This document shows positions 1 through 7,685 of a DNA stretch of 38,576 bases, in pieces (within the stretch, counting starts at the first letter, position 1; the number at the start of each line of letters is the position of its first letter). The notes beneath the pieces were generated by a model that was not told the origin of the DNA, ran no database searches, and saw only the letters and a list, made by a program, of their open reading frames with translations. A program made the translations under genes and the position numbers. The DNA is from an uncultured Bacteroidota bacterium (GTDB taxonomy: Bacteria; Bacteroidota; Bacteroidia; Chitinophagales; Chitinophagaceae). The stretch lies in assembly GCA_903862505.1 (NCBI GenBank), contig CAIOYQ010000027.1, positions 1 to 38,576 of the forward strand, in the 5' to 3' direction.

Positions 1-363
1 GAGGCACTAGAATTGATTAATCAATATGCTCCCGAGCATTTAATTATGTCCATTGAAAACGCCGAAATTGTAGCGGAGAAAGTAGTGAATGCAGGATCGG
101 TTTTTATAGGTAATTATTCGCCAGAGTCAGTGGGGGATTATGCAAGTGGAACCAATCACACTTTGCCTACCAATGGCTATGCCAATGCATATAGTGGTGT
201 AAGTGTAGATAGTTTTGTGAAAAAAATTACATTTCAGCAATTAACTGAACGTGGGCTGATTAATATTGGCAAAGCGGTTATGGAAATGGCAGGAGCAGAA
301 GGCTTGGATGCGCATGGAAATGCTGTTGCGGTCAGATTAAATGATATAGCATCAAAAATGTAG
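1..363 (+). CDS. hisD: Histidinol dehydrogenase, C-terminal part (5' end outside window)
   Basis: This is the last roughly 120 codons of the enzyme that oxidises L-histidinol to L-histidine with NAD+, the final two steps of histidine synthesis in the cytoplasm. The reading frame is open from base 1, so the gene is cut by the window edge, not truncated. Visible family motifs are APEHL, whose Glu-His pair is the catalytic acid/base in characterised His[18 protein letters not shown], which contains a Zn-ligand Asp; and GLDAHGNAV, whose His is the last Zn ligand. The stop is three bases before hisC, so the two are almost certainly co-transcribed and translationally close. hisG probably lies upstream of the window (inference from usual Bacteroidota order). 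Confidence 0.97.
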   Translation, partial: EALELINQYAPEHLIMSIENAEIVAEKVVNAGSVFIGNYSPESVGDYASGTNHTLPTNGYANAYSGVSVDSFVKKITFQQLTERGLINIGKAVMEMAGAEGLDAHGNAVAVRLNDIASKM

Positions 364-366
364 CAT

Positions 367-1434
367 ATGCAATTTGATATAAAAAAAATAGTAAGACCCA
401 ATATTGAAAAATTAAAACCGTACGCTTCTGCAAAGGATGAGTATACTGGGGAAGCGCGTATATTGTTAGATGCCAATGAAAATAGTTTGGGTTCGCCTTT
501 AACAAAATGGTACAATCGTTACCCGGACCCGTATCAAAAAGCAATAAAAGAAAAATTGGCCTTTATAAAAAAAGTTCCTGCAGCTCAAATTTTTTTAGGC
601 AATGGTAGTGATGAAATTATTGACTTATTATTCAGGGCATTTTGTGAACCAGGCAAAGACAATATTATAATTTGTCCACCCACGTATCCAATGTATGAGG
701 TAAGCGCAAACATTAATAATATTGGTATTAAATTGGCACCCTTATTGGCGGACTTTCAATTGAATGTGGCACATATTGAGCAATTAGTGGATGACAATAC
801 TAAAATTATTTGGATCTGCTCTCCCAATAATCCAACTGGGAATTCCTTAGACCGAATTGATATTGAAACGGTATTAAACCACTTTAATGGATTGGTTGTT
901 GTAGACGAAGCCTATATTAACTTTTCGAAGCAAAAATCTTTTGTACAATCCCTGGAGGATTATCCAAATCTAGTGGTTTTACAAACCTTGAGTAAGGCTT
1001 GGGGTTTGGCGGGTTTAAGAGTGGGCATGTGTTTTGCCAATGAAGCCATTGTGGGGTATTTAAATAAAGTAAAAGCGCCCTATAATATTAGTATGGTCGC
1101 ACAGGAATTAGTGTTAAAGGCATTAGAAGAAGTGGGGCAGGTAAATGACATGATTCAACATTTGGTAGCAATGCGTATTGCACTTGCTGAAGTGATTGCC
1201 TCTATGCCACTGGTTGAAAAAGTGTACCCTTCGGATGCTAATTTTTTATTGGTTAAAATTCCAAAGGCCACAGAATTGTATAAGTTCTTATGTTCAAAGG
1301 GCATTATTGTAAGGGACCGTTCAAGTTTAACAAATTGTGAGGATACGGTTCGCTTAACGGTTGGAAATGAACAAGAGAATACCGAACTTGTGGATGCTAT
1401 GGCGGAATGGATTGAAAAAACATTTACAGTATAG
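367..1434 (+). CDS. hisC: Histidinol-phosphate aminotransferase
   Basis: This 355-residue PLP enzyme of fold type I transfers an amino group from glutamate to imidazole-acetol phosphate, giving histidinol phosphate. The N-terminal LLDANEN motif, the substrate/PLP segment SPNNPTGN (about residues 152-159), VVVDEAY with Asp180 and Tyr183, and TLSKAWGLAGLR with the Schiff-base Lys210 are all present. Length is normal for the family. The ATG at 367 starts three bases after the hisD stop. Downstream the next gene is not hisB as in the usual order but a secreted sugar dehydrogenase. The 85-base gap contains no terminator hairpin, so his transcription probably continues. Confidence 0.97.
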   Translation: MQFDIKKIVRPNIEKLKPYASAKDEYTGEARILLDANENSLGSPLTKWYNRYPDPYQKAIKEKLAFIKKVPAAQIFLGNGSDEIIDLLFRAFCEPGKDNIIICPPTYPMYEVSANINNIGIKLAPLLADFQLNVAHIEQLVDDNTKIIWICSPNNPTGNSLDRIDIETVLNHFNGLVVVDEAYINFSKQKSFVQSLEDYPNLVVLQTLSKAWGLAGLRVGMCFANEAIVGYLNKVKAPYNISMVAQELVLKALEEVGQVNDMIQHLVAMRIALAEVIASMPLVEKVYPSDANFLLVKIPKATELYKFLCSKGIIVRDRSSLTNCEDTVRLTVGNEQENTELVDAMAEWIEKTFTV

Positions 1435-1519
1435 CGACTTACTTGTATAATTTAAATTAAAAGGAAATAAAAAATTAAAATAAAATAGTTTCACAAAAAA
1501 TAATCCCACAAATAGTATT

Positions 1520-2776
1520 ATGAAAAATGTAAAAATCTTTTTAGCACTTGTATTTGCTGCCATTAACATTGTCTCTAATGCACAAAACAATGCCGGCTTA
1601 AAATTGCCTGCTGGTTTTAAAGCCAGCTTATTTGCAGACACCATTGGTAGTGCAAGACATATTGCCATTACCTCAAATGGTGTTGTATTTGCCAAATTAA
1701 TGTATCCCAATAAAGCAGGGAAAAGTATTATTCGTTTAGAAGATAAAAATAACGATGGCGTTGCAGATAAAATTTCAGGATGGGGAAAATATGGAGGTAC
1801 AGGTATTTTTGTAAAAGGAAAATCCTTGTATGCAACATCCAACACGGGTGTGTTCCTTTATCAATTAAATGACCAGGATGAAGTAGTAGATCCTTTAGGG
1901 CCTAAGACTATTGTAGAAGGGTTAATAGATAGAAATCAGCATGAATCAAAATCCATCACATTGGACGGCCAAGGTAATATTTATGTAAATATTGGTGCCT
2001 ATTCAAATGCATGTCAAGAAAAAGACAGAATGCCAGGTTCAAAAGGGATGATGCCTTGTCCTGTTTTAGATTCTGCAGGTGGAATTTGGAAATTTGATAG
2101 CCAAAAAGAAAACCAAGTATATGGTGATGGAATAAGATATGCTACTGGATTGCGCAATGTAGTAGGGTTAGATTGGAATACGCAAACCAATTCATTGTTT
2201 GTTACACAACACGGACGTGATCAATTAAGTAGTTTCTATCCTAAATTATATACCGCCGATCAAAATGCAGAATTACCTGCTGAAACCATGTATGAAATGA
2301 AACAAGGCGATAATGCAGGATGGCCTTATGTTTATTTTGATCCATATCAAAAGAAAAAAATAGTTTCTCCTGAATATGGTGGTGATGGAATTAAAGAAGG
2401 TGGCGAAAACGCACTTGATCCAATTGCATTTTTTCCAGCGCATATGGCACCTAATGCTTTGTTGTTTTATACAGGAAATCAATTCCCAGAAAAATACAAA
2501 AACGGTGCTTTCATTGCTTTTCATGGTTCATGGAATAGAGCACCCCTTCCACAGGAAGGATATTTTGTTGCCTTTGTACCTTTCAAAAATGGTAAACCCA
2601 ATGGGGAATGGGAAATATTTGCCAATGGATTTTCTGGTTTAACCGGCGATGAGAAAGTAAAAAATCCACGCAATGCAAAAGCAAGACCCTGTGGTTTAGC
2701 ACAAGGTCCTGATGGTTCATTGTATGTAAGTGATGATAATAAAGGAGCTATTTTTAAAATCAGTTATGCTAAATAA
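1520..2776 (+). CDS. Secreted PQQ-dependent sugar dehydrogenase-like protein (glucose/sorbosone dehydrogenase family)
   Basis: This 418-residue beta-propeller protein resembles the soluble glucose/L-sorbosone dehydrogenase family. Such enzymes oxidise sugars or aldoses in the periplasm with PQQ and pass electrons to a cytochrome. Residues 1-21 form a signal peptide ending in NAQ, a typical Bacteroidota cleavage context. Family-like segments include SARHIAITSNG near the N-terminus, TQHGRDQL, DNAGWPY, HGSWNRAP and a C-terminal PCGLAQGPDGSLYVSDD. A cytochrome c gene follows after 48 bases, which fits an electron acceptor role. The pair interrupts the his operon between hisC and hisB. The substrate cannot be deduced, and PQQ dependence is inferred from family. 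No PQQ synthesis genes are in the window. Confidence 0.85.
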   Translation: MKNVKIFLALVFAAINIVSNAQNNAGLKLPAGFKASLFADTIGSARHIAITSNGVVFAKLMYPNKAGKSIIRLEDKNNDGVADKISGWGKYGGTGIFVKGKSLYATSNTGVFLYQLNDQDEVVDPLGPKTIVEGLIDRNQHESKSITLDGQGNIYVNIGAYSNACQEKDRMPGSKGMMPCPVLDSAGGIWKFDSQKENQVYGDGIRYATGLRNVVGLDWNTQTNSLFVTQHGRDQLSSFYPKLYTADQNAELPAETMYEMKQGDNAGWPYVYFDPYQKKKIVSPEYGGDGIKEGGENALDPIAFFPAHMAPNALLFYTGNQFPEKYKNGAFIAFHGSWNRAPLPQEGYFVAFVPFKNGKPNGEWEIFANGFSGLTGDEKVKNPRNAKARPCGLAQGPDGSLYVSDDNKGAIFKISYAK

Positions 2777-2824
2777 TTGGTTACCATTAATGAGTACAAA
2801 CTATAATTTTTAAATGTGGAATGC

Positions 2825-3223
2825 ATGAGTTATAATAAAGTGTTGATCATAATTATTTTAATGGGAGGGTTCGCTTTTAATGTATCTGCACAGGATATAA
2901 CAAAGGGAAAAAAAATATATGAAACAAGATGCTTAGTATGTCACCAAGCTGACGGAGGGGGTGTGCCTAATATGAATGCGCCATTGGATGGGGCAAGCAA
3001 TGTAGTTGGAACTGACATTGCAAGATTGGTGCGCATTATTAAAAAAGGGTATAGTGAGCGAGTTGCTTTAGATGGTTTTTATTATAGTAATGCAATGACG
3101 GCCAATCCAGATTTAAAAGATGCGGATATCGCTAATTTATTAAGTTATATAAGAACAAGCTGGAGTAATAAAGCATCTACCATAACGGCTGCGCAGGTAA
3201 AGGCTGCGGGAAGTAAAAAATAG
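2825..3223 (+). CDS. Small secreted class I cytochrome c
   Basis: A 132-residue protein with an N-terminal signal peptide (about residues 1-23, ending SAQ) and one haem attachment site CLVCH (Cys36, Cys39, His40). Met91 in NAMTANPDL is the probable distal haem ligand. A GTG at 2816 would add three residues (M/V-E-C), but the ATG at 2825 gives a cleaner signal peptide and is preferred. It should act in the periplasm as electron carrier for the dehydrogenase encoded directly upstream. Cytochrome plus PQQ-dehydrogenase pairs are common, so the pairing is inferred from context. The 49-base gap to hisB shows no terminator. Confidence 0.9.
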   Translation: MSYNKVLIIIILMGGFAFNVSAQDITKGKKIYETRCLVCHQADGGGVPNMNAPLDGASNVVGTDIARLVRIIKKGYSERVALDGFYYSNAMTANPDLKDADIANLLSYIRTSWSNKASTITAAQVKAAGSKK

Positions 3224-3272
3224 TAACCGATAAGCTTGTAAAAGACAAATAGAAAGAATTTAAAACAAAAAG

Positions 3273-4403
3273 ATGAGACCGATTTTATTTATAGACAGAG
3301 ATGGCGTTATTTTAGAAGAACCGAAATCAGACTTTCAAATTGATTCCATTTCAAAAACAAGTTTTATTCCAGGAGCCATTACTTATTTAAGTAAGATCGC
3401 CTCAACATTTGGGTTTCATAAAGTAATGGTTACCAATCAGGACGGCTTGGGAACGGCAACTTACCCCACTGAAAACTTTGAGCCTTACCAGGCCTTGATG
3501 TTGCGCACATTGGCAGGTGAAGGCTTTGTTTTTGACGAAATTTTTATTGATAAAACTTTTGTCGCAGACAATCAACCAACCCGTAAGCCAGGCACTGCAT
3601 TGGTTGCTCATTTATTAAAAGATCCAAAATTTGATATCGCAAACTCATTTGTCATTGGAGATAGGTGGAGTGATATTGCTTTGGCAAAAAATATAGGATG
3701 TAAAGCCATCTACCTTAAATCGATCTTACATAATTTAACAGTGGAGCAGGAATTGGAATTAAGATCTTTCATAGCTTTTGAAGCCAATACTTGGTCTGAG
3801 ATTTTTAGTTTCTTGAAATTAGGATTAAGAAAGCTTACGCATGTGCGTAACACAAAAGAAACTAAAATAAGTGTGGAATTAAATTTAGATGGGAAGGGAG
3901 AAGCTAAAATTGAAACAGGTTTAGGTTTCTTTGATCATATGTTAGAGCAAATTGCGAGACATGGAGCGTTGGATTTAAATATTAAATGTGAAGGAGACTT
4001 ACATATTGATGAACACCATACGATAGAGGATGTAGGTATTGCCTTAGGGGAAGCTTTTGCCATAGGCTTATCAGATAAAAGAGGAATGGAGCGTTACGGA
4101 TATGCCTTACCAATGGACGAGGCGGAAGCCAAAGTATTAATTGATTTTGGGGGTAGAAACTGGATTGTTTGGGAGGCGGAATTTAAACGAGAAAAAATTG
4201 GAGAAATGCCAACAGAAATGTTCTTCCACTTTTTCAAATCTTTTAGTGATGCTGCTAAGGCCAATGTAAATATTAGTTGTAAGGGGGATAATGAGCACCA
4301 TAAGATAGAAGCCATTTTCAAAGCTTTCGCCAAGTCTATTAAAATGGCAGTGAAACGCAATCCAGAAAGCGACGCATTGCCTAGTACCAAGGGTGTTTTA
4401 TAG
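3273..4403 (+). CDS. hisB: Bifunctional histidinol-phosphatase / imidazoleglycerol-phosphate dehydratase
   Basis: This 376-residue fusion catalyses two non-adjacent histidine steps. Residues 1 to about 165 are a HAD phosphatase with the nucleophile motif DRDGVI (Asp8, Asp10) and a late GDRWSDIALAKN motif. Residues from about 187 are the IGP dehydratase, with the metal-binding GFFDHML, DEHHTIED and HHKIEAIFKAF motifs. Length and order match E. coli-type HisB. The Cys/His Zn-binding loop of the E. coli phosphatase domain is absent: the equivalent stretch reads DKTFVADNQPTRKP, with no cysteine. It is preceded by the dehydrogenase/cytochrome pair and followed by the trp promoter and leader. Confidence 0.97.
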   Translation: MRPILFIDRDGVILEEPKSDFQIDSISKTSFIPGAITYLSKIASTFGFHKVMVTNQDGLGTATYPTENFEPYQALMLRTLAGEGFVFDEIFIDKTFVADNQPTRKPGTALVAHLLKDPKFDIANSFVIGDRWSDIALAKNIGCKAIYLKSILHNLTVEQELELRSFIAFEANTWSEIFSFLKLGLRKLTHVRNTKETKISVELNLDGKGEAKIETGLGFFDHMLEQIARHGALDLNIKCEGDLHIDEHHTIEDVGIALGEAFAIGLSDKRGMERYGYALPMDEAEAKVLIDFGGRNWIVWEAEFKREKIGEMPTEMFFHFFKSFSDAAKANVNISCKGDNEHHKIEAIFKAFAKSIKMAVKRNPESDALPSTKGVL

Positions 4404-4458
4404 GATACTAACGGCGGATAGTGGCCCTGGGATTGAATTTGATTTGCTAGGATATTTT

Positions 4459-4490
4459 TTTGGCGCGAACTGCGCAAAGCCTTAATTTTG
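4459..4490 (+). promoter_or_regulatory. Predicted trp operon promoter (Bacteroidota type), with inverted repeat in spacer
   Basis: A TTTG at 4459-4462 is followed 20 bases later by TAATTTTG at 4483-4490, an exact fit to the Bacteroidota -33 TTTG / -7 TAnnTTTG promoter. The start of transcription should be near 4494, about 20 bases before the leader peptide. The spacer carries an imperfect inverted repeat TTT(g)GCGC-GAACT-GCGCAAA (4459-4478), which could be an operator. No repressor gene is visible nearby. Confidence 0.7.
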
Positions 4491-4515
4491 TATCTCTAAA
4501 GAAAAAGGAATTAAA

Positions 4516-4572
4516 ATGATTAAAATAAACAATATGTGGTGGTGGCATACAAACTCCGTTGGGGTATTGTAG
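4516..4572 (+). CDS. trpL: trp leader peptide (three tandem Trp codons)
   Basis: An 18-codon open frame reading MIKINNMWWWHTNSVGVL then TAG. Three consecutive TGG codons lie at 4537-4545. A purine-rich AAGGA-like sequence (4505-4509) sits at suitable distance before the ATG. The peptide ends just before a Rho-independent terminator and lies between a consensus promoter and trpE. The peptide itself is probably not functional: ribosome position on the Trp codons would report charged tRNA-Trp level. Reading frame, codon content and placement are seen directly, and the regulatory role is inferred from classical trp attenuation. Confidence 0.85.
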   Translation: MIKINNMWWWHTNSVGVL

Positions 4573-4612
4573 TGACATTGCTATTATTGTCAAAATATAC
4601 ATAAACCCCGAC
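4553..4612 (+). promoter_or_regulatory. Anti-antiterminator and antiterminator strands of the trp attenuator
   Basis: ACTCC (4553-4557) can pair with GGGGT (4561-4565) across a 3-base loop. GTTGGGGT (4558-4565) can instead pair with ACCCCGAC (4605-4612), 8 bp with one G-U. That pairing would break the terminator stem at 4602-4630. A ribosome stalled at 4537-4545 should cover ACTCC and leave GTTGGGGT free (readthrough). A ribosome that reaches the stop at 4570 should cover GTTGGGGT, so the terminator forms. Confidence 0.7.
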
Positions 4613-4638
4613 ATTGGATGTCGGGGTTTATTTTTTTT
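4602..4638 (+). terminator. Rho-independent attenuator terminator before trpE
   Basis: A perfect 12-bp stem, TAAACCCCGACA (4602-4613) with TGTCGGGGTTTA (4619-4630), has a 5-base loop TTGGA and is followed by eight T's (4631-4638). It lies 42 bases before the trpE ATG and directly downstream of the Trp-rich leader frame. A strong terminator inside an operon leader makes sense only as a conditional one. Confidence 0.9.
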
Positions 4639-4680
4639 AGAGGTAGCCAAAATATAAACGAAAAGAATTTAGAATAGGAT

Positions 4681-6093
4681 ATGCAAAAGAAGCAAATAAC
4701 AACTACTGTCACTAAGATGTTGGCAGATACATTTACACCAGTAGGCATTTATCTACGATTAAGAGATAGATTTCGAGACACGATATTATTAGAAAGCACC
4801 GATTCGCATGCTTCTGAAAATAGTTACTCTTTTATTGGTGTGAATGCGATTGGCGGTATAGAAATTTCTTCCTTAAATGAAATTGAATTTAAATATCCCA
4901 ATCAAGATCCTGAAAAAGAAACCATTCAAAATGTACATGCTGCCCCGGATAGAATTTGGGCGTATATGCTGCAGTACGAAATGAAAGGTCAGGAAGTGAA
5001 AGAAGCGGCATTTGCACAAGGTCTTTATGGGTACACGGCCTATGATTCGATTCCATTTTTTGATACCATAAAATTTAAAGAAGGCGCTCCTGCTGTCCCT
5101 TTAATGCGTTACCGTTTGTATCAGTATGTAATTGCATTTAATCACTTTAAAGATGAAATATTTATTTGTGAAAATAAATTAAATGGTATTGAATCGGAAT
5201 ATGAAGCATTACTTTCTAATATTAAGAGTAAGGATGTGCCTCAGTATCCGTTTAGCATGCAAGGAATAGAGTCTTCTAATTTTACCGACGAAGCCTATCG
5301 GGAAGCGGTAAAAAAAGGGATACAGCATTGCATGCGTGGGGATGTATTTCAAATTGTTTTAAGCAGACGCTTCCAACAGTCCTTTCAAGGAGATGAGTTT
5401 AATGTATATCGTACTTTAAGAAATATTAATCCCTCGCCTTATTTATTTTTCTTTGATTATGGAGATTATAAATTAATGGGCTCTTCACCAGAAGCACAAA
5501 TTATTATCAATCATGGAAAAGCAGTGGTGCATCCCATTGCAGGCACTTTTAAAAGAACAGGGGATGCGGTGCTAGATGCGACCATGACGCAGCAATTATT
5601 AGAGGATCCTAAGGAAAATGCGGAGCATGTAATGCTGGTAGATTTAGCGCGCAACGATTTAAGTAGAGTGTGTACCGATGTGCGTGTTAAACAATATAGA
5701 CAGGTACATTATTATAGTCATGTTATTCATTTAGTAAGTGAAGTGGAGGGAAAAGTAACCGAGGGGTCAAATCCTTTTCACTTAATTGCTAAAACTTTTC
5801 CTGCCGGCACTTTAAGTGGGGCACCTAAGTTTAAAGCCATGCAATTAATAGATGCCATTGAGCCTACAAAACGTTCTTATTATGGAGGTTGTATTGGTTT
5901 TGTGGGCTTTAATGGTACTTGTAATCAAGCCATTATGATACGTACTTTCTTGAGTCAACAAAATACCCTTACTTATCAAGCAGGTGCGGGTGTGGTTGCG
6001 GCAAGTGTTCCAAAAAATGAATTACAGGAAGTGAATAATAAATTAAATGCCTTAAAAATGGCAATGGTGTTGGCTGAAAAAATTCACGATTAA
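4681..6093 (+). CDS. trpE: Anthranilate synthase component I
   Basis: This 470-residue subunit converts chorismate to anthranilate, using ammonia from TrpG. The N-terminal LLES motif (residues 36-39) corresponds to the tryptophan feedback-binding element of known TrpE proteins, so allosteric inhibition is expected. The chorismate-binding domain shows FQIVLSRRF, GSSPEAQI, PIAGTFKRTGD, LVDLARNDLSRVC, FPAGTLSGAPK and YQAGAGVVAASVP. Length is normal. It is the first structural gene after the attenuator at 4516-4638, and trpG follows after 14 bases. An ADC synthase (PabB) was considered, but the feedback motif and the complete trp cluster make TrpE clear. Confidence 0.98.
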   Translation: MQKKQITTTVTKMLADTFTPVGIYLRLRDRFRDTILLESTDSHASENSYSFIGVNAIGGIEISSLNEIEFKYPNQDPEKETIQNVHAAPDRIWAYMLQYEMKGQEVKEAAFAQGLYGYTAYDSIPFFDTIKFKEGAPAVPLMRYRLYQYVIAFNHFKDEIFICENKLNGIESEYEALLSNIKSKDVPQYPFSMQGIESSNFTDEAYREAVKKGIQHCMRGDVFQIVLSRRFQQSFQGDEFNVYRTLRNINPSPYLFFFDYGDYKLMGSSPEAQIIINHGKAVVHPIAGTFKRTGDAVLDATMTQQLLEDPKENAEHVMLVDLARNDLSRVCTDVRVKQYRQVHYYSHVIHLVSEVEGKVTEGSNPFHLIAKTFPAGTLSGAPKFKAMQLIDAIEPTKRSYYGGCIGFVGFNGTCNQAIMIRTFLSQQNTLTYQAGAGVVAASVPKNELQEVNNKLNALKMAMVLAEKIHD

Positions 6094-6107
6094 TAAAAAG
6101 AAACCAC

Positions 6108-6677
6108 ATGAAAATTTTAGTTTTTGATAATTACGACTCTTTCACTTACAACTTAGTACAGTTGATTAGAGAAATTGCAGTTGATGCAAAAGTGGAAGTC
6201 TTTCGCAATGATGAAATTACATTAGAGGCTGTGAAAGCCTATGATAAAATTTTATTATCACCAGGTCCGGGTATTCCATCGGAGTCGGGTTTGTTATTGC
6301 CCTTAATAAAAGAGTATGCGGCAAGTAAATCTATTTTTGGGGTTTGCTTAGGACAGCAAGCCATAGCGGAATCCTTTGGAGGCAGCTTAAGTAATTTAAG
6401 TAAAGTGTATCATGGCATTGCAACACCAATACATTTAACGAATTCTAGTTCCTTGTTTGAAGGGTTGCCTAATACTTTTAATGTGGGTCGTTATCATAGC
6501 TGGATAGTGAATGAAAATGACTTGCCTTCAGATTTAATTATTACCTCTAAGGATGAGGAGGGGCATATTATGTCTCTAGAGCACAAAACATATGATGTAA
6601 AAGGAGTACAATATCATCCGGAGAGTGTTTTAACACCAGAGGGTGCAAAAATAATCGCAAACTGGTTGAAAAAGTAA
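6108..6677 (+). CDS. trpG: Anthranilate synthase component II (glutamine amidotransferase)
   Basis: A 189-residue class I glutamine amidotransferase that releases ammonia from glutamine for TrpE. The oxyanion strand SPGPGIP, the nucleophile Cys80 in GVCLGQQAI, and the His170/Glu172 pair in GVQYHPESV form the expected triad. It is stand-alone, not fused to TrpD as in enteric bacteria. It is 14 bases after trpE and 15 bases before trpD. Dual use with PabB for folate synthesis is possible in such organisms, but nothing here shows it. Confidence 0.97.
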   Translation: MKILVFDNYDSFTYNLVQLIREIAVDAKVEVFRNDEITLEAVKAYDKILLSPGPGIPSESGLLLPLIKEYAASKSIFGVCLGQQAIAESFGGSLSNLSKVYHGIATPIHLTNSSSLFEGLPNTFNVGRYHSWIVNENDLPSDLIITSKDEEGHIMSLEHKTYDVKGVQYHPESVLTPEGAKIIANWLKK

Positions 6678-6692
6678 AAATGAATTAGCAAG

Positions 6693-7685
6693 ATGAAAAA
6701 ATTATTACAATATTTATTTGAACACAAAACCTTAAGCAGAGAAAAGGCGAAGGAAGTATTGATTCAAATTTCACAAGGCCAATACAATGAACATGAAGTC
6801 ACTTCATTTGTAACCGTATATTTAATGCGCAGTATAACCATTGAGGAACTCATGGGATTTAGAGACGCTTTGTTATCACTAGCCGTGAAAGTGGATGTAG
6901 GCGTAGACAACGCTATTGATATTGTTGGAACAGGAGGAGATGGCAAAGACACTTTTAATATTTCAACATTGGCTTGTTTTATTGTAGCAGGTGCAGGACA
7001 GCCGGTTGTAAAACATGGTAACTATGGCGCTTCTAGTGTAAGTGGCGCTTCCAATGTAATGGAACAGTTGGGCTACACTTTTAAAAATGACCAAGCTCAA
7101 TTAGCTAAAGAGGTAAAGGAGGCGGGCATTTGTTTTTTACATGCACCTTTGTTTCACCCTGCCTTAAAAATAGTAGGTCCTATAAGACGAAATATAGGGG
7201 TACGCACTTTTTTTAATATGCTAGGTCCTATTGTAAATCCTGCGCAACCTAAGTATCAGTTAATTGGCGTTTATAATTTAGAGATGACCCGTATTTATAA
7301 TTATGTTTTACAATCCTTAGGCAAAGAATTTACTTTAATTAATAGTTTGGATGGGTATGATGAAATTTCTTTAACCGCCGATACGAAAATCGTAACCAAT
7401 AAAGGGGAGTTTACTATGTCTCCCTATGCATTAGGTAAAAAAAGGGTAATGCCTACTGATTTATCTGGGGGTACCACTGTTGAAGCAGCGGCGAAAATCT
7501 TTAAAAATATTATTCAAGGAAATGGAACTTGGTCACAGAACGCAGTGGTTTTGGCCAATGCTGCAATGGCATTAAACCTTACAGGTAAGTATGAAAATTA
7601 CGAGCAAGCCTATCAGGCTGCTGTAAAAAGTTTAGAGTCGGGTGCTGCCAACAACTGTTTACAAAAATTAATGAGTCTTCAATAA
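6693..7685 (+). CDS. trpD: Anthranilate phosphoribosyltransferase
   Basis: A 330-residue enzyme joining anthranilate and PRPP to give phosphoribosyl-anthranilate. The glycine-rich PRPP loop GTGGDGKDTFNIS (residues 79-91), KHGNYGASS and the later GPIRRNIGVRTFFNMLGPIVNP segment identify it. Length is typical. Its TAA stop shares one base with the trpC start (TAATG at 7683-7687), which implies translational coupling. It consumes PRPP, as does the ATP phosphoribosyltransferase of the surrounding histidine pathway. Confidence 0.98.
   Translation: MKKLLQYLFEHKTLSREKAKEVLIQISQGQYNEHEVTSFVTVYLMRSITIEELMGFRDALLSLAVKVDVGVDNAIDIVGTGGDGKDTFNISTLACFIVAGAGQPVVKHGNYGASSVSGASNVMEQLGYTFKNDQAQLAKEVKEAGICFLHAPLFHPALKIVGPIRRNIGVRTFFNMLGPIVNPAQPKYQLIGVYNLEMTRIYNYVLQSLGKEFTLINSLDGYDEISLTADTKIVTNKGEFTMSPYALGKKRVMPTDLSGGTTVEAAAKIFKNIIQGNGTWSQNAVVLANAAMALNLTGKYENYEQAYQAAVKSLESGAANNCLQKLMSLQ

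Noticed and set aside
1354-1845. 163-codon minus-strand frame across the hisC end and dehydrogenase start
   Set aside because: Antisense to two well-supported genes, with no recognisable domain and composition typical of shadow frames.
4573-4592. TGACA/TGTCA hairpin between leader stop and terminator
   Set aside because: Only 5 bp with a 10-base loop and A/T-rich; not needed for the attenuator model.
4447-4650. 67-codon minus-strand frame over the trp leader
   Set aside because: It runs antisense through the promoter, leader peptide and terminator hairpin, which explain the sequence better.
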